Source of the DNA: Sarocladium kiliense
Lineage: Eukaryota; Ascomycota; Sordariomycetes; Hypocreales; Sarocladiaceae
Direction of reading: 5' to 3'
DNA: 64,000 nucleotides
Assembly (NCBI GenBank): GCA_030734395.1
Contig: JAUZTG010000042.1
Coordinates: 682,001 to 746,000 of the forward strand
In this document: positions 1 to 12,219 of the stretch, piece by piece
Position numbering within the stretch: position 1 is the stretch's first letter
Layout: every line of letters begins with the position of its first letter
Notes under the pieces: model-generated
What the model was told of the DNA's origin: nothing
Database searches by the model: none
What the model saw: only the letters and a program-made list of their open reading frames with translations
Made by a program: the position numbers and the translations under genes

Positions 1-579
1 CATCAGACTGTGCAATCTCATGGTAGGCATCGTGAGATGAGACTGCATGATGCTGGCATTCGCGCCTGCAAAAAGGATTGACACTCTGTTGCGCTGGGCT
101 ACCTGGAGATCTGGCGACGGAATTTATAGGGCCAAGATGTCTGGTAGAGAGGACGAGCAGGTCCACGATTGACTGGACAAAACCGTGGGGGAGGCTGGTG
201 CGGAAAGTATGATCGGTCTCGTGAAGGGTTGGATATGGATATGGTGCTTCGTCCAATCCGGAGTTAATAGAGCAGAAAATGAACCTGGGCTGCATATGAG
301 TGCCCAGAGAAAGCAAGCTGGCGCTGATTGCAACCGAGTCGTCGAGCCGGTTGTGCAGGACATATGTTGCTGAAGGAAAGGATAGTCTCCGCACAGTTCC
401 TGGGTGCTTGCTTAGGACATTTGTATGTTCGAATCTGCGCCTTATGGAGCCTGAGTTTGATACCAAGCTGATTCTTTGTGATTCGAACTTGGCGAAAGGA
501 GGGGAGGAGGAGCCATATAGAGTGTCCTCAACATGTCAGAGCGCACAGCATTGGTGATTGTTGTTAGCTCGCCAATCCG
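1..579. other. Left-edge non-coding stretch
   Basis: No reading frame here looks like protein. The short frames on both strands have no recognisable domain, no splice-supported extension and poor composition. It lies directly 3' of the double transcription factor and probably holds its 3' UTR and terminator. Confidence 0.5.
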
Positions 580-3500
580 TCACGTTTGATCCAAAAGCAG
601 CCCTGGTGTCGAAAGGGTTACACTCATGCCGGTGAGTAGATTGTCTGGATCCGCCTCAAGCACCATGATCAGAGACTTCAATCGCTCCAACGAGACAGCC
701 ATCTCGTTCTTCTCGTCGACAGTAAACGCTTCGGAGATGCAAGTGTGAAGAAAGACCTTGAGTATCGCATGGCTCGTGGTCCAGGTCACAGGAAAAACCA
801 CCAGTGGTTTCTTCTGCCAGGACCCAGTACATGGTCTCGAAAATAGCTGCTGATGCTGAATGAGATTTTGGCTCGCATCAGCTATAGCACAACAAACTGT
901 TGTAGCTCCAGGTGTAGGCCAAAGGAGGGAGAGAAGAAAGATGCCCTGGTAATAGTTGAACTGGCCCCAAGATCGTAGGTTCGCTGTAGTCTCATCAACT
1001 GGAAGAGACGACATGAACTCTTTCCAGCGGACAAACCACTCGTCAAGCCCACGGCGGTAGTCTGAAGCTTCAGTTTGCGCACGATCGACTTCGGATGCTT
1101 GTCTGTTGGAGTTTGTGTCCCAGCTGAGTAGTGTCGTGTGGATCTGCATCATCTGGAATGAAATGAGGTACGAGAAAATTGCTATGCGGTCTTCCGGATC
1201 GTCCGTCGCGGTCTTGGTAAGCTCCTAGTGAACGTTAGCTTTCGAACCTGTGTCTCGCTAGAGACAATTGGAAAGGTCCTCACCTGACGCAGATCGTCAC
1301 CGATGCTCAACAGACTTGGCCGCCCGAATGCTATGGAGACTTGGCTGGAAGAGTGGTGTTAGAACGCAAGTGTCGAAAGCGGATGCGGAGTAGTTACCTT
1401 TCCAGAGAGTACAATGTGCGTGTAAGAGTACATAACGTATCGTGATACTTGTCTTCTTCCATTGACGGCCGATGCGCAAGGTCGAGGAAATGCCGAATAG
1501 CGAAACCTAAGTGACGCCATATATCACCGGCACCGGGCTTCAGGAGTATATAAATGCAGATAAGCAATGTCCTCTGTAGTAGCATGATATTTGCATCTCG
1601 GCTTGAGTGATCGCATGTCATGCTCATCGCCGATGTGGCCTTCACGAAGTACGACTCTGCTTGAGCCGCAAACCTCGGATCACTTCGCTTCCCAATAAGG
1701 GAGGCAATGGCGAGAACCAAATACAAGATTTCAAGCGCATGATCGTGAAAGCCTTTCTTGCCTTGTGAATAGCAATGAGACAGGACGTCATCCAGAGAAG
1801 CCTGGTCTAACACGCGGTAGAACACATTGGTGGTGCGGGCAAATAACTGACACAGGCTTGTTGCGGTGGATATGGGAGGAAGAGCAACGTCGGCTAAGAT
1901 CTCTGGATCAAGGGTATGAGTCGATAAATGATTCGCTTGACCGAGGATCTGTGGGATATTGAAAGCTGCCCTTTGGCTGATGGTCCGTCGCAGAAGACCC
2001 AAGGAGCTCCACGGCCCAAAGAGCGCAGTTTGTTCCAGCGTTGGCTGAAGAGCACCTGTTTTGAGAGGAAGGAGAACAACCCGGCTTGACCACATCGAAT
2101 CTTTCGGTGCACCAATCTTGTCTTTCGTCTGCTTCTCACTCTCGGCCGCCCTTATGGCATCAATGAGGAAGCCTAGGCGCCTTTGCACACACATCAGCAT
2201 AGTCCAGCGAGGATCAAAGTCGTTTGGTAACACAAGGAATTAGTCGAAACTGACCTGAGAGGAACATTCCCTTCCAAGATGGGATCAAATATTACGCATT
2301 CTCGTGATATGCGCTGACACTCTCTACAGGCAGGGATCTGCTGGTGACACTTGATCCGCCGATCACGACAGTAGCTGCATGATGGCAAAGCTTTCAGAAG
2401 CTCATCCACTTCTGTGCTGATGCTCACAGGTTCTTTTTCTTTCAGGCTCGAAGTGTCTAATGGCGTTGCTACCGATGGACTTCCTGTAAGCTGGGCCAGT
2501 GCCATCCCTCGGCTGGGTTCTGGGGCGGGAGTGAGTCCTATATCCCCATCCATTTCGAAGTCGTCGTGAATGAAGGCTCGCCACCACTCATCATCATCAA
2601 GGAACCCCTCACTTGCTTGGCTGGCTGTATCGGATTGGGGACCCTGTCTCCGATGTGGCGGAAAGGGTATGTTTCGGTGTTGCAGGGTGTGCACGCGGCG
2701 TTGAGTGACAAGGCAGTCCAATTCTTCTAGGACGTTCATGTCGTAAGTAGTGCCATCATGACCAACTGGGTTCCGAAGACATGTATCGATTAGCTCCCGG
2801 ATGTAGTGTGCAGTATCAGATACAGCAGGCCATCTGATAGCGAGCTTTTCCTTTGCGCGTGTCAGCTTTGCAATTTCACTGTGTCGCCAGAGGCATGGAA
2901 AACGTACTAGAAGCTTTGGAAGGTCGTTCAAAGACTCATGCGCTGCCTCCAGAAAAGTTGTCTGATCCAGTACGACTGAATGATTGCGAAGAGCATAGAG
3001 CAAGACCATACCGGCTTGAAAGGCGCTGTTGGCGAGCTCAAATGCCATCACAAAACCACCTGCTTGAACAGCACTGGTATAAGATCCGATGAGCTGAATC
3101 GAAGCCGACACGCAGGCGACTAAAGAGGTCTCTGATACGGCAATGTTGCGAGAACACGGTCGATGCAGGAGTACCTGACACTGTTGAGCTGCGGCTGCCA
3201 ACCACGATCTTGCTGCCCCATCTGCCCCGACCTTGTTGACGAGGTTGTCAATGAGACTTGCCGTATCGCTAACCCACGCCTCATAGCTCGGTGCTTCGCT
3301 CGGGAGGTGTTGATCGAAAAATTGGATGCCGTGTATCTGGGATTGAATGCTGCGAACCCGAGTATGAATGAGAAACTGAACCTCTTTGGAAGTATGAGTA
3401 TCGTGCAGCCCAAATCCCTTTGGCATAGAATGGATGTCGCCGCCATTGTATGGCAGTTGGGTCGTGATGTGTTCGTCACTCAAGGCGACGGGACATCCCG

Positions 3501-4672
3501 CTGAGATTCCCACAGTTCTGTCAAGTTGATACGTCTACAAGAGGTCAGAAGGTAGATATACATCAGGCATGGAGAGAAGACGTACAGTCCAGAAGATCCT
3601 TCTGCGCAACTCGACCTGCTTTGCATCAGGGATAACATCTGAGCCAAGCTCTTGGTGCAGTCCCAAGCCAACAGCCATTCTCATAGCTTCACCTGTCATG
3701 TACCAAGCGTTCGACGTATACGGGAGCAGCTGGCCAAGTTGGACAAGTAACAGCACACACTGCAGGCCGGATATCGACGACTCCTTTAGAAGCCCCGCGT
3801 GGTGCATCGCGTCTGAGTATAAAGACTCGCTGAGAGCAGCGACTTTCGGAAAGTCATGACTGTTCGATGTGAGAGAGCTGATTGCCAGCACCATGGGAAC
3901 CACAAATCCAGGCATCTCAGATGCTGAATCATTGTCACCTGGCGTGTTATAGAACTGACCAAAGACGTCTATGAGATCGTCCTCGAGGAAGCACGGGAAG
4001 CGCGGGAGGATCTCATCTTTGTAATTCTTGAACAACCGCGTGGCCACATGAATAGGAATACTGCGCGCTTTGAAGTGCGATGAGTGAGCTGCGTAAGCCC
4101 TTCCCGCTGTTCTTCGATGAATATCGTGATAGATCCCTCGAACAGGGATCTTGAGTGGTGGCCGCTCGGAGGGGTAAAACAGCTTCGCGTGATGCTGAAT
4201 CTTTTCTCCAGAGTTCAAGAGGCTGGGTGTCAGGCGATTGATCATGGAGATCGTTGTAAGCTCCAGAACCTGAGCATGGGTCTGTGAATCCAAGATACGG
4301 CTGTCGCCATCTCCAGGGGTTTTCGACTTCAGCTTGCTCTGCCGAAGCTCTGCCAGTCGTTGTTCTAAGTGCTGGACAAGGCTGTGAAGACCCATATCAG
4401 TATCTCATGTACAATTCGCTTCTCTCATTTCTGAGGGCATATACCTGCGCGGGACCTGGGTAGAGGTTATTCGGCTTATGGCCATACACTCGACCCCTGC
4501 AGCGACGCAGCGGCTACATCTTGGAGTTCCTCGGTCACACTATAACCTCTCTTGTGTAAGTGATATGCTTGTTCACTACTCCAAGGACTCTACCTGCCTT
4601 TTGCTTCAATCTGTTACATCGCGCACATGCTGGTGTCGACTGATGACGCTTCGCTTTCCGATTCGAGTGCAT
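580..4672 (-). CDS. Double Zn2Cys6 / fungal_trans transcription factor (tandem fusion)
   Basis: Predicted nuclear regulator of 1244 aa. Seven exons join in frame with introns at 4540-4597, 4382-4444, 3535-3585, 2181-2254, 1345-1397 and 1225-1283. The ATG at 4672 gives a first zinc cluster at residues 16-43 (CARCNRLKQK then CDRG...CSRCVAAGVEC), a linker and coiled coil (VQHLEQRLAELRQ), and a fungal_trans domain with the usual ending FWT/TYQLDRTVGISAG. The same exon runs without a stop into a second cluster at about residues 708-735 (CSYCRDRRIKC...CRECQRISREC), followed by a second fungal_trans domain with the signature SIAFGRPSLL. The first intron begins with GC, and only that border restores C-x2-C-x6-C spacing. 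Typical family members carry one cluster and one regulatory domain in 600-900 aa, so this is a head-to-tail fusion. The amidase next door on the same strand is a candidate target (inference). Confidence 0.85.
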
Positions 4673-5084
4673 TGTGCATCACACCACGACACAAGCGCGT
4701 CGTTAGACGAGCGCATTCTGGCCTACGAGGTTCGCACCATGCTGAGGTCGAGGGACGGAGAAAACGGGTTTGGTCCAGTGGCGTAGTCGTGATCATGACA
4801 GCTAGGTAGTGGAAGTGTGAAGACCTTTGCCCGCGACACTAGTCGACCGGGAATTCTGGCGACCTTATGTACTTCTAGTGAGAGTCATAGGGGACCACCT
4901 TCGAATAGAGCTGATGGTAGCGCGTCCCACAGCACTACTTATTAGCATTATTAGTGGCTGAAGCAGGCCGTTTTTAGTGCAGACGAGGTCCTATTCAAAC
5001 GGCATGGCATACCTTAGCCAGGGAGGTCATCAACTGTAAAGATCATATTGTCTCAAGTTATAACAACGCGTATTTACTAAGTGG
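4673..5084. other. Short intergenic region between regulator and amidase
   Basis: Lies upstream of the double transcription factor and downstream of the amidase stop, both on the minus strand. It holds the regulator's promoter and the amidase terminator. I see no conserved motif that I can name. Confidence 0.5.
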
Positions 5085-7172
5085 CTAAACAAGCCTTAAT
5101 AAGCCCGTGGGATATCCATCTGCACCTGCTCTTGCCAGAATGACCACCATCGTTTGGTCCCTAGCGACCGGTGCAAGGGTTCTCTCTCTATCGCTCCTAC
5201 ATGGAATGGTATTTGTGTAAGTTGTGACTTCAAAGGAAAATGCACGACTGTCGTTTCCTTCACCTTCCTGGATGTCGATTTCCGTGCAGGGGACGTTTTC
5301 TCCATTGACAACCACCTCCAAGACAGGCTTTGCCTCTTCAAGATCGCCAGCGCTTGCTGTGTCAAACTTCAAATCTCCTTGTATCTTCAGCCGAAGTCGT
5401 CCTGGCTCGCTATTGGACACCTCACAGAGCCGGACATCCAATGCCGGACGGCCTGCTCTTGAAGAACCCCGAGCTCTGGGCTGTAAATTAATGACATCTG
5501 AGTCCAGCGCAGGGGTAAGAGCCGGCTCATTCCGCAGCTGCGTCTTCTTCTCGAATGCGTTTGCCCACCTCAAAAGGTTCACATCGTCATAGGCCCGGCC
5601 TGCGAAGGTCAACCCGACAGGCATATCGTTATCTTTGTTGACTCCCATAGGCACTGTTACCGATGGAATTCCCAAATGTCGGAAGGCCCTGTTCCCGTTG
5701 CTGTACCAAACACCATTTTTAATTGCATGTGCCGCTGACTCGGGGTTCACGTCTGAGTCTGCTGCTGCCGCATCACCCTGCGAGGGGAAGGCAAAGCAGT
5801 CGCAGCTATGTTTGTCGAGGTAGGCCTCTAAAAGCTGCTTTCGCATTGCCTCGAGTGCTTTAACAGCTTCACCGAGATTCTCCGTGTCGTAAATCCCCTT
5901 GCCTTGTGTATATCCTGCGAGTTTCCCCCAATGAATGCTGTTCGCTGGCTGAAGATGGGCCAATTCAGCCTCGGCACGCATTGAGTGAGGAAAGATATTG
6001 AACTCATCTACGGAAGAGAGGTCGGGGATCTTTGCATAGGCACAGCCTTTGAGAAACATGTTCCAGCCATGGGCAACCAAAGGACCCCTTTCAGACCAAT
6101 TCCAGTTTTCCGGCAACTTGTCTGCGCCGTTAGGCAAGAGATTGGGGTTCTCGTAAGCCGTAACGGCTGGGAAATCAGGAACAATGATGACCTCTGCGCC
6201 TAGATCCTCGAGCGCCTTCCGAGCGCTCTGCCAGACCTTCCGGACTCCCTCACTGGTGTAGACAGGGTTAGCTCCGTCTGGAGCAGAGCCTCCAATATAC
6301 ATGCTCGGGACAGCAATCCGTTTTCCTTCCAGGGACGTCGTATCAGAAATAGATCCGAAGAAAACAGGATCACCAGCAGATCCCTTCCATGGCTCTTCAA
6401 GTTTGACGAAAGGCTGGTCTCGCCAGAAGTCGCCAGTCGTACAGTTATCGGTGACGGTCAAAGTGGCTAGCAGACGGAGCATGTCCTTCATTGTCCTCGT
6501 ATGCGGCACCACAACATCGCAGGTGGGATACAGCGGCCAATTACCACGAATCGAGAGCCAGCCTCGGGAGGGAGTGTAGGCGACCAGGGCGTTGTTCGAA
6601 GCTGGTGACCGACCTGAGGACACAGTCTCCTCCGCCATGCCAAAGGCTGCCATGGAAGCTGCTGTCGAGACAGCTGAGCCGTTCGAGGAGCCTGACCACC
6701 ACGCTGCAGATAGGTAGGCAGGGTTATAAGGACTTTCTGCTCGACCATAGTTGCCGCGCTGCATCCCGCCGTACGCCATAGGCGGCATGTTAGTCCTGCC
6801 AATCAATATGCCCCCCTCTGCCCGAATAGCAGCCACGGTGAAAGCATCTTCGTTGGCAACAAGCTCCTTGAATGCCGGTGATCCACACGCAGCTGTCATT
6901 CCTTTCACTTTGTAACTGTCTTTGACCGTATACGGGATCCCTTCCAGCTGATGAAGGGGCTTCCCTCGTCTTCGTCGGTCATCTGACGCAGCAGCCTCCT
7001 GGAAGACATCTGTGTTGAGGACAGGAATAGAATTAAGGGCGGGTCCTTGACAATCATAGCGAGCGATGCGCCGAAGATATAAAGCAACTAACTCCACGCT
7101 GGTCAAGGCTCCGGAAGAGAGGGCATCCTGGATGTCGTCGATCGAGGCGCCAACCAAGTTCAACGTAGTCAT
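5085..7172 (-). CDS. Amidase-signature family hydrolase with C-terminal extension
   Basis: A 695-aa intronless protein of the amidase-signature (AS) family, which hydrolyses amide bonds with a Ser-cisSer-Lys triad. The catalytic Lys lies in YTVKDSYKVKG (about residue 84). The cis-Ser loop is SGSSNGSA, and the nucleophile loop reads ETVSSGRSPAS where most family members have TDTGGSIRxPA, so the aligned Ser is kept but the surrounding glycines are replaced. After the AS fold ends near residue 560 there are about 130 further residues of beta-rich character with no domain I recognise. No signal peptide, so probably cytosolic. It starts 499 bp from the divergent HRI1-like gene and ends 412 bp upstream of the double transcription factor. 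The substrate cannot be read from sequence. Confidence 0.9.
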   Translation of the reverse strand: MTTLNLVGASIDDIQDALSSGALTSVELVALYLRRIARYDCQGPALNSIPVLNTDVFQEAAASDDRRRRGKPLHQLEGIPYTVKDSYKVKGMTAACGSPAFKELVANEDAFTVAAIRAEGGILIGRTNMPPMAYGGMQRGNYGRAESPYNPAYLSAAWWSGSSNGSAVSTAASMAAFGMAEETVSSGRSPASNNALVAYTPSRGWLSIRGNWPLYPTCDVVVPHTRTMKDMLRLLATLTVTDNCTTGDFWRDQPFVKLEEPWKGSAGDPVFFGSISDTTSLEGKRIAVPSMYIGGSAPDGANPVYTSEGVRKVWQSARKALEDLGAEVIIVPDFPAVTAYENPNLLPNGADKLPENWNWSERGPLVAHGWNMFLKGCAYAKIPDLSSVDEFNIFPHSMRAEAELAHLQPANSIHWGKLAGYTQGKGIYDTENLGEAVKALEAMRKQLLEAYLDKHSCDCFAFPSQGDAAAADSDVNPESAAHAIKNGVWYSNGNRAFRHLGIPSVTVPMGVNKDNDMPVGLTFAGRAYDDVNLLRWANAFEKKTQLRNEPALTPALDSDVINLQPRARGSSRAGRPALDVRLCEVSNSEPGRLRLKIQGDLKFDTASAGDLEEAKPVLEVVVNGENVPCTEIDIQEGEGNDSRAFSFEVTTYTNTIPCRSDRERTLAPVARDQTMVVILARAGADGYPTGLLRLV

Positions 7173-7671
7173 TTTCCGAAGGTTGTAAGTTTATGGAGAA
7201 AGATCAATTATCTGGTTGCAGAGGCATCAATAGTCTGCTGTGAGATAACCTGGATGTTGGAACACACCAGGGTTCACACTTGGCTCTTATCCATTTCGCC
7301 TTTGAGAAGTCCTTCAATACCACACACAGCTTGTAAACGACAAAGGAAAACGTAATGGCCCCGAGGGTGACTCCGATCTCGCCCAGTACAAGGTGGGACA
7401 GAGGACGGTGGATTCATTACACTACTGCAACACAAGAGACGAGGTTGAGGTAGCCTGGCAGATCGCGTTGGTCCACCCCATCGCTCGATGGACTCACATG
7501 GTGCGGAAGATAAGGTGACCTAGCGGCTCGGCTTGTCATGGCGCTACTCGGGGCCTAAAGGCTCTTCATATTCAAGAAGGCTGCCCACAGTAATTGATCG
7601 TCCTTCTACGTATTGATCAGTATTTCGAGACCAGGATCATCACCAATTTGTGTTACTACAAGCCGTAAATT
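7173..7671. promoter_or_regulatory. Divergent promoter region, amidase / HRI1-like
   Basis: This 499-bp gap separates two start codons pointing away from each other, so it must contain both promoters. I see no clear TATA box or named operator. Confidence 0.5.
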
Positions 7672-8370
7672 ATGCCATCCCAAGCTGTCAAACGCATCAG
7701 CCTTCGCTGGCTCCCTGAGCCGGCTTTTGAAGACACCGACACCATCGCCCTCAACGTCGGAGGCTACTTTATCGATTTGCGCGTCACACTCGCAGATCAA
7801 TCGATTCAATGGAGTCGCGCAGGAGAGAGAATTGCATTGAAAGACGATCCGCGTAAGTATCTCTCATCGCCTCGAGGCTGGTGAAGCTGAACCTCTCCAG
7901 CAACCTTTCGATGGACACACATCATCGACTCACTTGGCCTGACCATCCCCGATGAGGCGTACTTCGAAAAGCTCGCGAATGGCGATGATCTCGAGATTGG
8001 CGTCACCCCGGCTCCTCATAATAACAACATCCCAACCGCCTACGAAGAGGTTTGGAGAGACATTACAGAGAGAAAGAGTCCTGCTGAGCTCTCCTGGATC
8101 CTTCAGAGCACCGATGGGACAACTTTCATTGGCAAGGTTGGCAGTATCTATCTCGCGATTCGGAAGACCTCTGCTGGATTTGCGGCTCGGAGAGAGGATT
8201 GGAACGTGGACGAATGGTCGACAACTTTCCAGTCTGAAGATGCGAACAGCCTTCCGCGTGCGCCTCAGGCTGTTGCGGACGTAGAGGCGGCGGGACAAGA
8301 TTGGGCCCCGGGTCAAACCGTTGGAGTCGATGGCAACAGCTTCGTGATCAGGGCAGTCAGTTCAGGCTAG
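7672..8370 (+). CDS. HRI1-family protein
   Basis: A 216-aa protein from two exons (intron 7853-7900, GTAAGT to CTCCAG). The N-terminus (RISLRWLPEP..., then TDTIALNVGGYFIDLRV and a tryptophan-containing stretch IQWSRAG) matches the HRI1 family, a cytosolic beta-barrel family named for a yeast protein that interacts with the kinase Hrr25. Length is close to yeast Hri1 (about 244 aa). No signal peptide or membrane segment. The biochemical role of the family is unknown. The start is the first ATG of the frame and gives the conserved N-terminal strand at once. Confidence 0.8.
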
Positions 8371-9251
8371 TTGCAATGTCATTTTCGAGCGATGAAGCAC
8401 TAAACGTGAATCCGAGTCTTAACAAACCGCATCTCCTCACGACTCTCACTGCTGTTTCCTCCAATCCCCGTCCAGGAGTAGACAGTGCATGACTACAATC
8501 TGGGGCATGGAAAGGGATGGTCAACCCAGCTCACTCCATCTCATTCCCAGGTCCAGCCATCCTCAAAAGAACGAACGAGATCGTGTTCCAGATCAGCCTT
8601 TGGTCCACATCCAATGGACTAGATCTTGAATGTTCTAGCACCGGGCACGGGAATCCGCTAGCGTCGGGAATCAGCGCAATGAATCCTCCCACCTTGGGGA
8701 ATCTTGCCCCTCCGGTATCGCGCACCGGTCTGCCTCCAGGTAAGCTAGCGTAATCCCGAAGGTTTGTCTTGTGATTGTTTCCCTTGGCTGTCCCTTCGAC
8801 GCTTCAATGACGCGAGTCAGCTTGTCAATTATCAGGAGGAGGGCACCTGAAGCAGCCCGGGGATGTGCAAGCGTCGGGTTTTCGCGCAGCTATAGTGGCA
8901 TGAGGCTCCCTTGACCCCAGTCCCAGAGGAAGCTGGGGTGAGTGGGGAGCAGAAGATGGCTTGAACTATCTATTCAGATCGTTGTTATCTCTGGCTATCT
9001 TTGCCATTATCACATATTTCCTGATATCTCGGTTCCTTGGCTGGACTTGCATTTATATGCCAACCACAGGCCTCGTCCACACGATGCACTGCACACCAGA
9101 GCCGGATCCTCGAGTGATAACTTCTTCGACTGCTCAACTGGCTCTCTTCCTTGAATAACCCGATTCTTCCTAGCACATTCGACTTTGCTTCTCCCTCAAG
9201 AACAACCGAGTGACCACAGTTGTGTTTCTCGGATACCTCAGACGCGACATC
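8371..9251. other. Intergenic region upstream of amino-acid permease
   Basis: An 881-bp stretch with no credible coding frame. It contains the permease promoter; a weak TATA-like stretch (TTTATATG) lies near 9051, about 200 bp before the start codon. Confidence 0.4.
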
Positions 9252-11177
9252 ATGGCATCCTCCGACTACATCCACGAGACACCTGAGAAGGCGCACGTCT
9301 CAGGTGACAGTGCAGTCGATGAAGACAACCTCAAGCCAGGCAGCACAGAGGAGAGTGGGGAGGTCTTCCAGCAAGCAAAATATCGTGCCCTGGGGTGGTA
9401 AGCATTGAATTGACAAGAATCTTCCTGGATGCTAGAGCTCTGACAGAATAATAACAATCCAGGATCCCAACCGCGATCATCCTCATGAAGCTATGTTTCG
9501 CCACTGGTGTGCTTGCTATTCCATCCGCCTTTAGCATCGTTGGCTATGGCCCTGGCGTTATTCTGCTCGTTCTTTGGGGTGCCCTGACAACGTGTAAGTT
9601 CATATCTGTCGAGCCTCAAGACCTGACCTGAAGCTGACGGGTGGGTCGATCGCAGACTATGCGTACATCATGTACGTCTTCCGCATGCAGTACGCTGGCG
9701 TTCACAACATTGCCGATGCTGCTGGCCTAATGGGAGGTCCTATTGCTCGTGAGGTCGCCGGAGCTATCTTCCTCCTCACTTGGATGTGAGCACCTTCATG
9801 AGCCCGCCCCTATCTCGGACCTGTACTGACGAACGCAAACCCAGTCTGGCTGCCGGATCTGGCTTCATCGGTCTTGCTCAGGGATTCCAAGTCCTCTCCT
9901 CCCGCCATGTCTGTTCTGTCGTCTGGACTCTCGTGGCTGCCATTTGCACTGGGTTGCTCGCCAGTATCCAGACCCTCGGCAAGCTGGCTATTCTGACCTG
10001 GATCGGCTTTGCGTCTATCTTCACAGCCGTCTTTATTATTGTGTACGTGCTATTATCCCAAACAATTTCTCAATTGCAACCATGTTGGCTCACATGCTAT
10101 AGCGTTGGAGTTACTCAGGTTGATCGCCCCGCTGCCGCTCCTCAGGAGGGCCCCTTCGATATGGAGGTTCTTGCTGTTGGCTCTCCGAGCTTCATCCCGG
10201 GATTTGTCGCTGCCGTTAACCTATTCGGTGAGCAATTGATTCAGCTTCAACCCCAAAGACAGACTAATGTGTTGACACCTTATCAACAGCTGGCTATGGC
10301 TCTACCCCAACATTCATGCCTGTCATCGCCGAGATGAGGACCCCCAAGTCTTTCACCAAGTCCCTCTTCACATCTCAGGGTTTCCTCGTTGCCTGCTATA
10401 TCTCCTTCGCTCTAGTAGTGTACACGTAAGTCTACTTATCCATCCGCACATTACTCATGCAGCAGACTAAATAGCTTTGTTCAGCTACTGCGGTCAATAT
10501 GTTGCCAGTCCTTCACTGGGCAGCGCTGGTGGTCTTCTCGAGAAGGTTGCTTATGGCATCTCGATCCCCGGCTTCATCATGACTTCCACCCTCTGGGTGC
10601 ACCTTGCCGCTAAATTTGTAAGTATATGACACCTCGAGAGGCTTTTCATTGGGGTATCATCTTCTGACCGTCGCAAAGTTGCTTGTGCGTGTTCTTCGAA
10701 ACTCCGAGCATCTTCAAAGCAACACCATCACCCACTGGGGTGTCTGGCTGTAAGTTCCATTGTGGCTCTGTAATCCCTGGGCACATATTGATGAAACACC
10801 AAGAGGCTCTACTGTAGGTATCAGCACCATTGCCTTCATTATCGCTGGAGCCGTGCCCTTCTTCAGCTATCTTATTGGCCTCATCGGCTCCCTCTGCTGC
10901 GCTCCCACATGTGTAAGTAAAGCCCAGGCATGTTCCCCTCAGACAGTCAATAATAACTCATATCGTATCGCAGCTCATCATCCCCGCCTTCATGGGACTT
11001 TACATGGACTGGCAGCACCGCTCATTAAGCAAAGCCAAGATGGCGATCTGTATCTTCCACATCTTTGTCGTTGTTCTCGGCTCCTTCGTTACCGTCACGG
11101 GAACCTACACCACGATCCAAAGCATTGTGGATGCGTACAACGATGGTGCTGTAGGCAAGCCTTTCACTTGCTCTTGA
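9252..11177 (+). CDS. AAAP-family amino-acid permease (Mtr-like)
   Basis: A 460-aa integral membrane transporter, probably at the plasma membrane, importing neutral amino acids by proton symport as known for fungal AAAP/Aa_trans members such as Neurospora MTR. Ten exons: introns 9398-9462, 9594-9655, 9786-9844, 10043-10102, 10228-10289, 10426-10484, 10618-10678, 10750-10803, 10913-10973. All start with GT, and the frame closes exactly. A hydrophilic N-tail of about 45 residues is followed by the family start YRALGWIPTAIILMK and about 11 hydrophobic segments, including SAFSIVGYGPGVI in the first hairpin. The acceptor of the eighth intron is 10803 (AAG); the later TAG at 10822 would break frame. 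Substrate specificity is inferred only at family level. Confidence 0.9.
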
Positions 11178-12219
11178 TTACGAGCAAGGGACAGGTCCTA
11201 CCTCTACATCTTCGTGTCCAGTCATCTAGCTATGTAACCAATCCGTCAGATTCCGTTAACTCTTCATCGGTGACAAGGGCGGTTGCCTGTAATTGTGAAG
11301 CTTGATGATCTACATAATGCATTGGTGCATGTTCCTCGCGGCCCAAGACCACCCGGCTGAGATAGTCGCAGGAGCTTCTCACACGGGGCCATCGTCCCTT
11401 CATTCGCGCGAGGTCTGCTCTCCTGCAACGAGGCTCCAAGTACTGCTCAACGACGCATAGCTGCCAACATATTCGCTCGCTATTACCATTGCGGCTGTGC
11501 CTCAGCCAACGTGTATACAGGCCGGGTTTTCGCACCAGCTCGTATTCTGTGAAGGAACATTTGACAATTACTTAGGCGTGTTGATGGCTCTGTTACTCTA
11601 ATCCAGGCTCGCATGACAAGACCAAGGAAGGAAAGTAAGGTCTTGGCGGGAGAAGGCATTAGGATCGTCATGTCTGCCCTGCCAACTGAGAACAGCGCTT
11701 GCTGAGGCTGAGCCAAGTGGACCTGGGGAAATACCGTAGCATGGCATCTGGCTCAGCCTGTCATGAAAGCGGCTTGTCGCGATTCTTTGCTTATGTTCTT
11801 CACAAAGGTAATGGCATCAACGCGTGAACATGCTATGCACAAATAAGTAGGACCGGGTACATTGCCCGTCTGACCTGGTGCACTCTGTACGTTATCAGTA
11901 TGCATCTTTCAATTGTCCCATTTCAGCGGACAGTCTGACGGGATGAAATGGAGTCGCGGCACTTATGCGAGCGCACTGGAAAGGACAGATCCTTTCAGCG
12001 TGGGCTCGCGTTGGTCGCTTTACGGCTGTGCCTCCAAGAACACGCGTGTCGGCCGCGTAGCGGTGTCCATTAGTACCATCACTTCGTATAATCCTTAAGG
12101 CTGTGCGCTTGGCAGGAGCTTTCTAACTTCAAGAACCTTGCGATGGTATAATAGGCGTCCGCTATGCGTCCTTCCACTGAGATTCACGTTTTGGAGCCGT
12201 TGAATACGCGACAGCCAAG
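11178..12219. other. Intergenic region before the PAD-like gene
   Basis: About 1 kb with only scattered short frames lacking any domain. It holds the permease terminator and the promoter of the secreted PAD-like gene. Confidence 0.4.
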
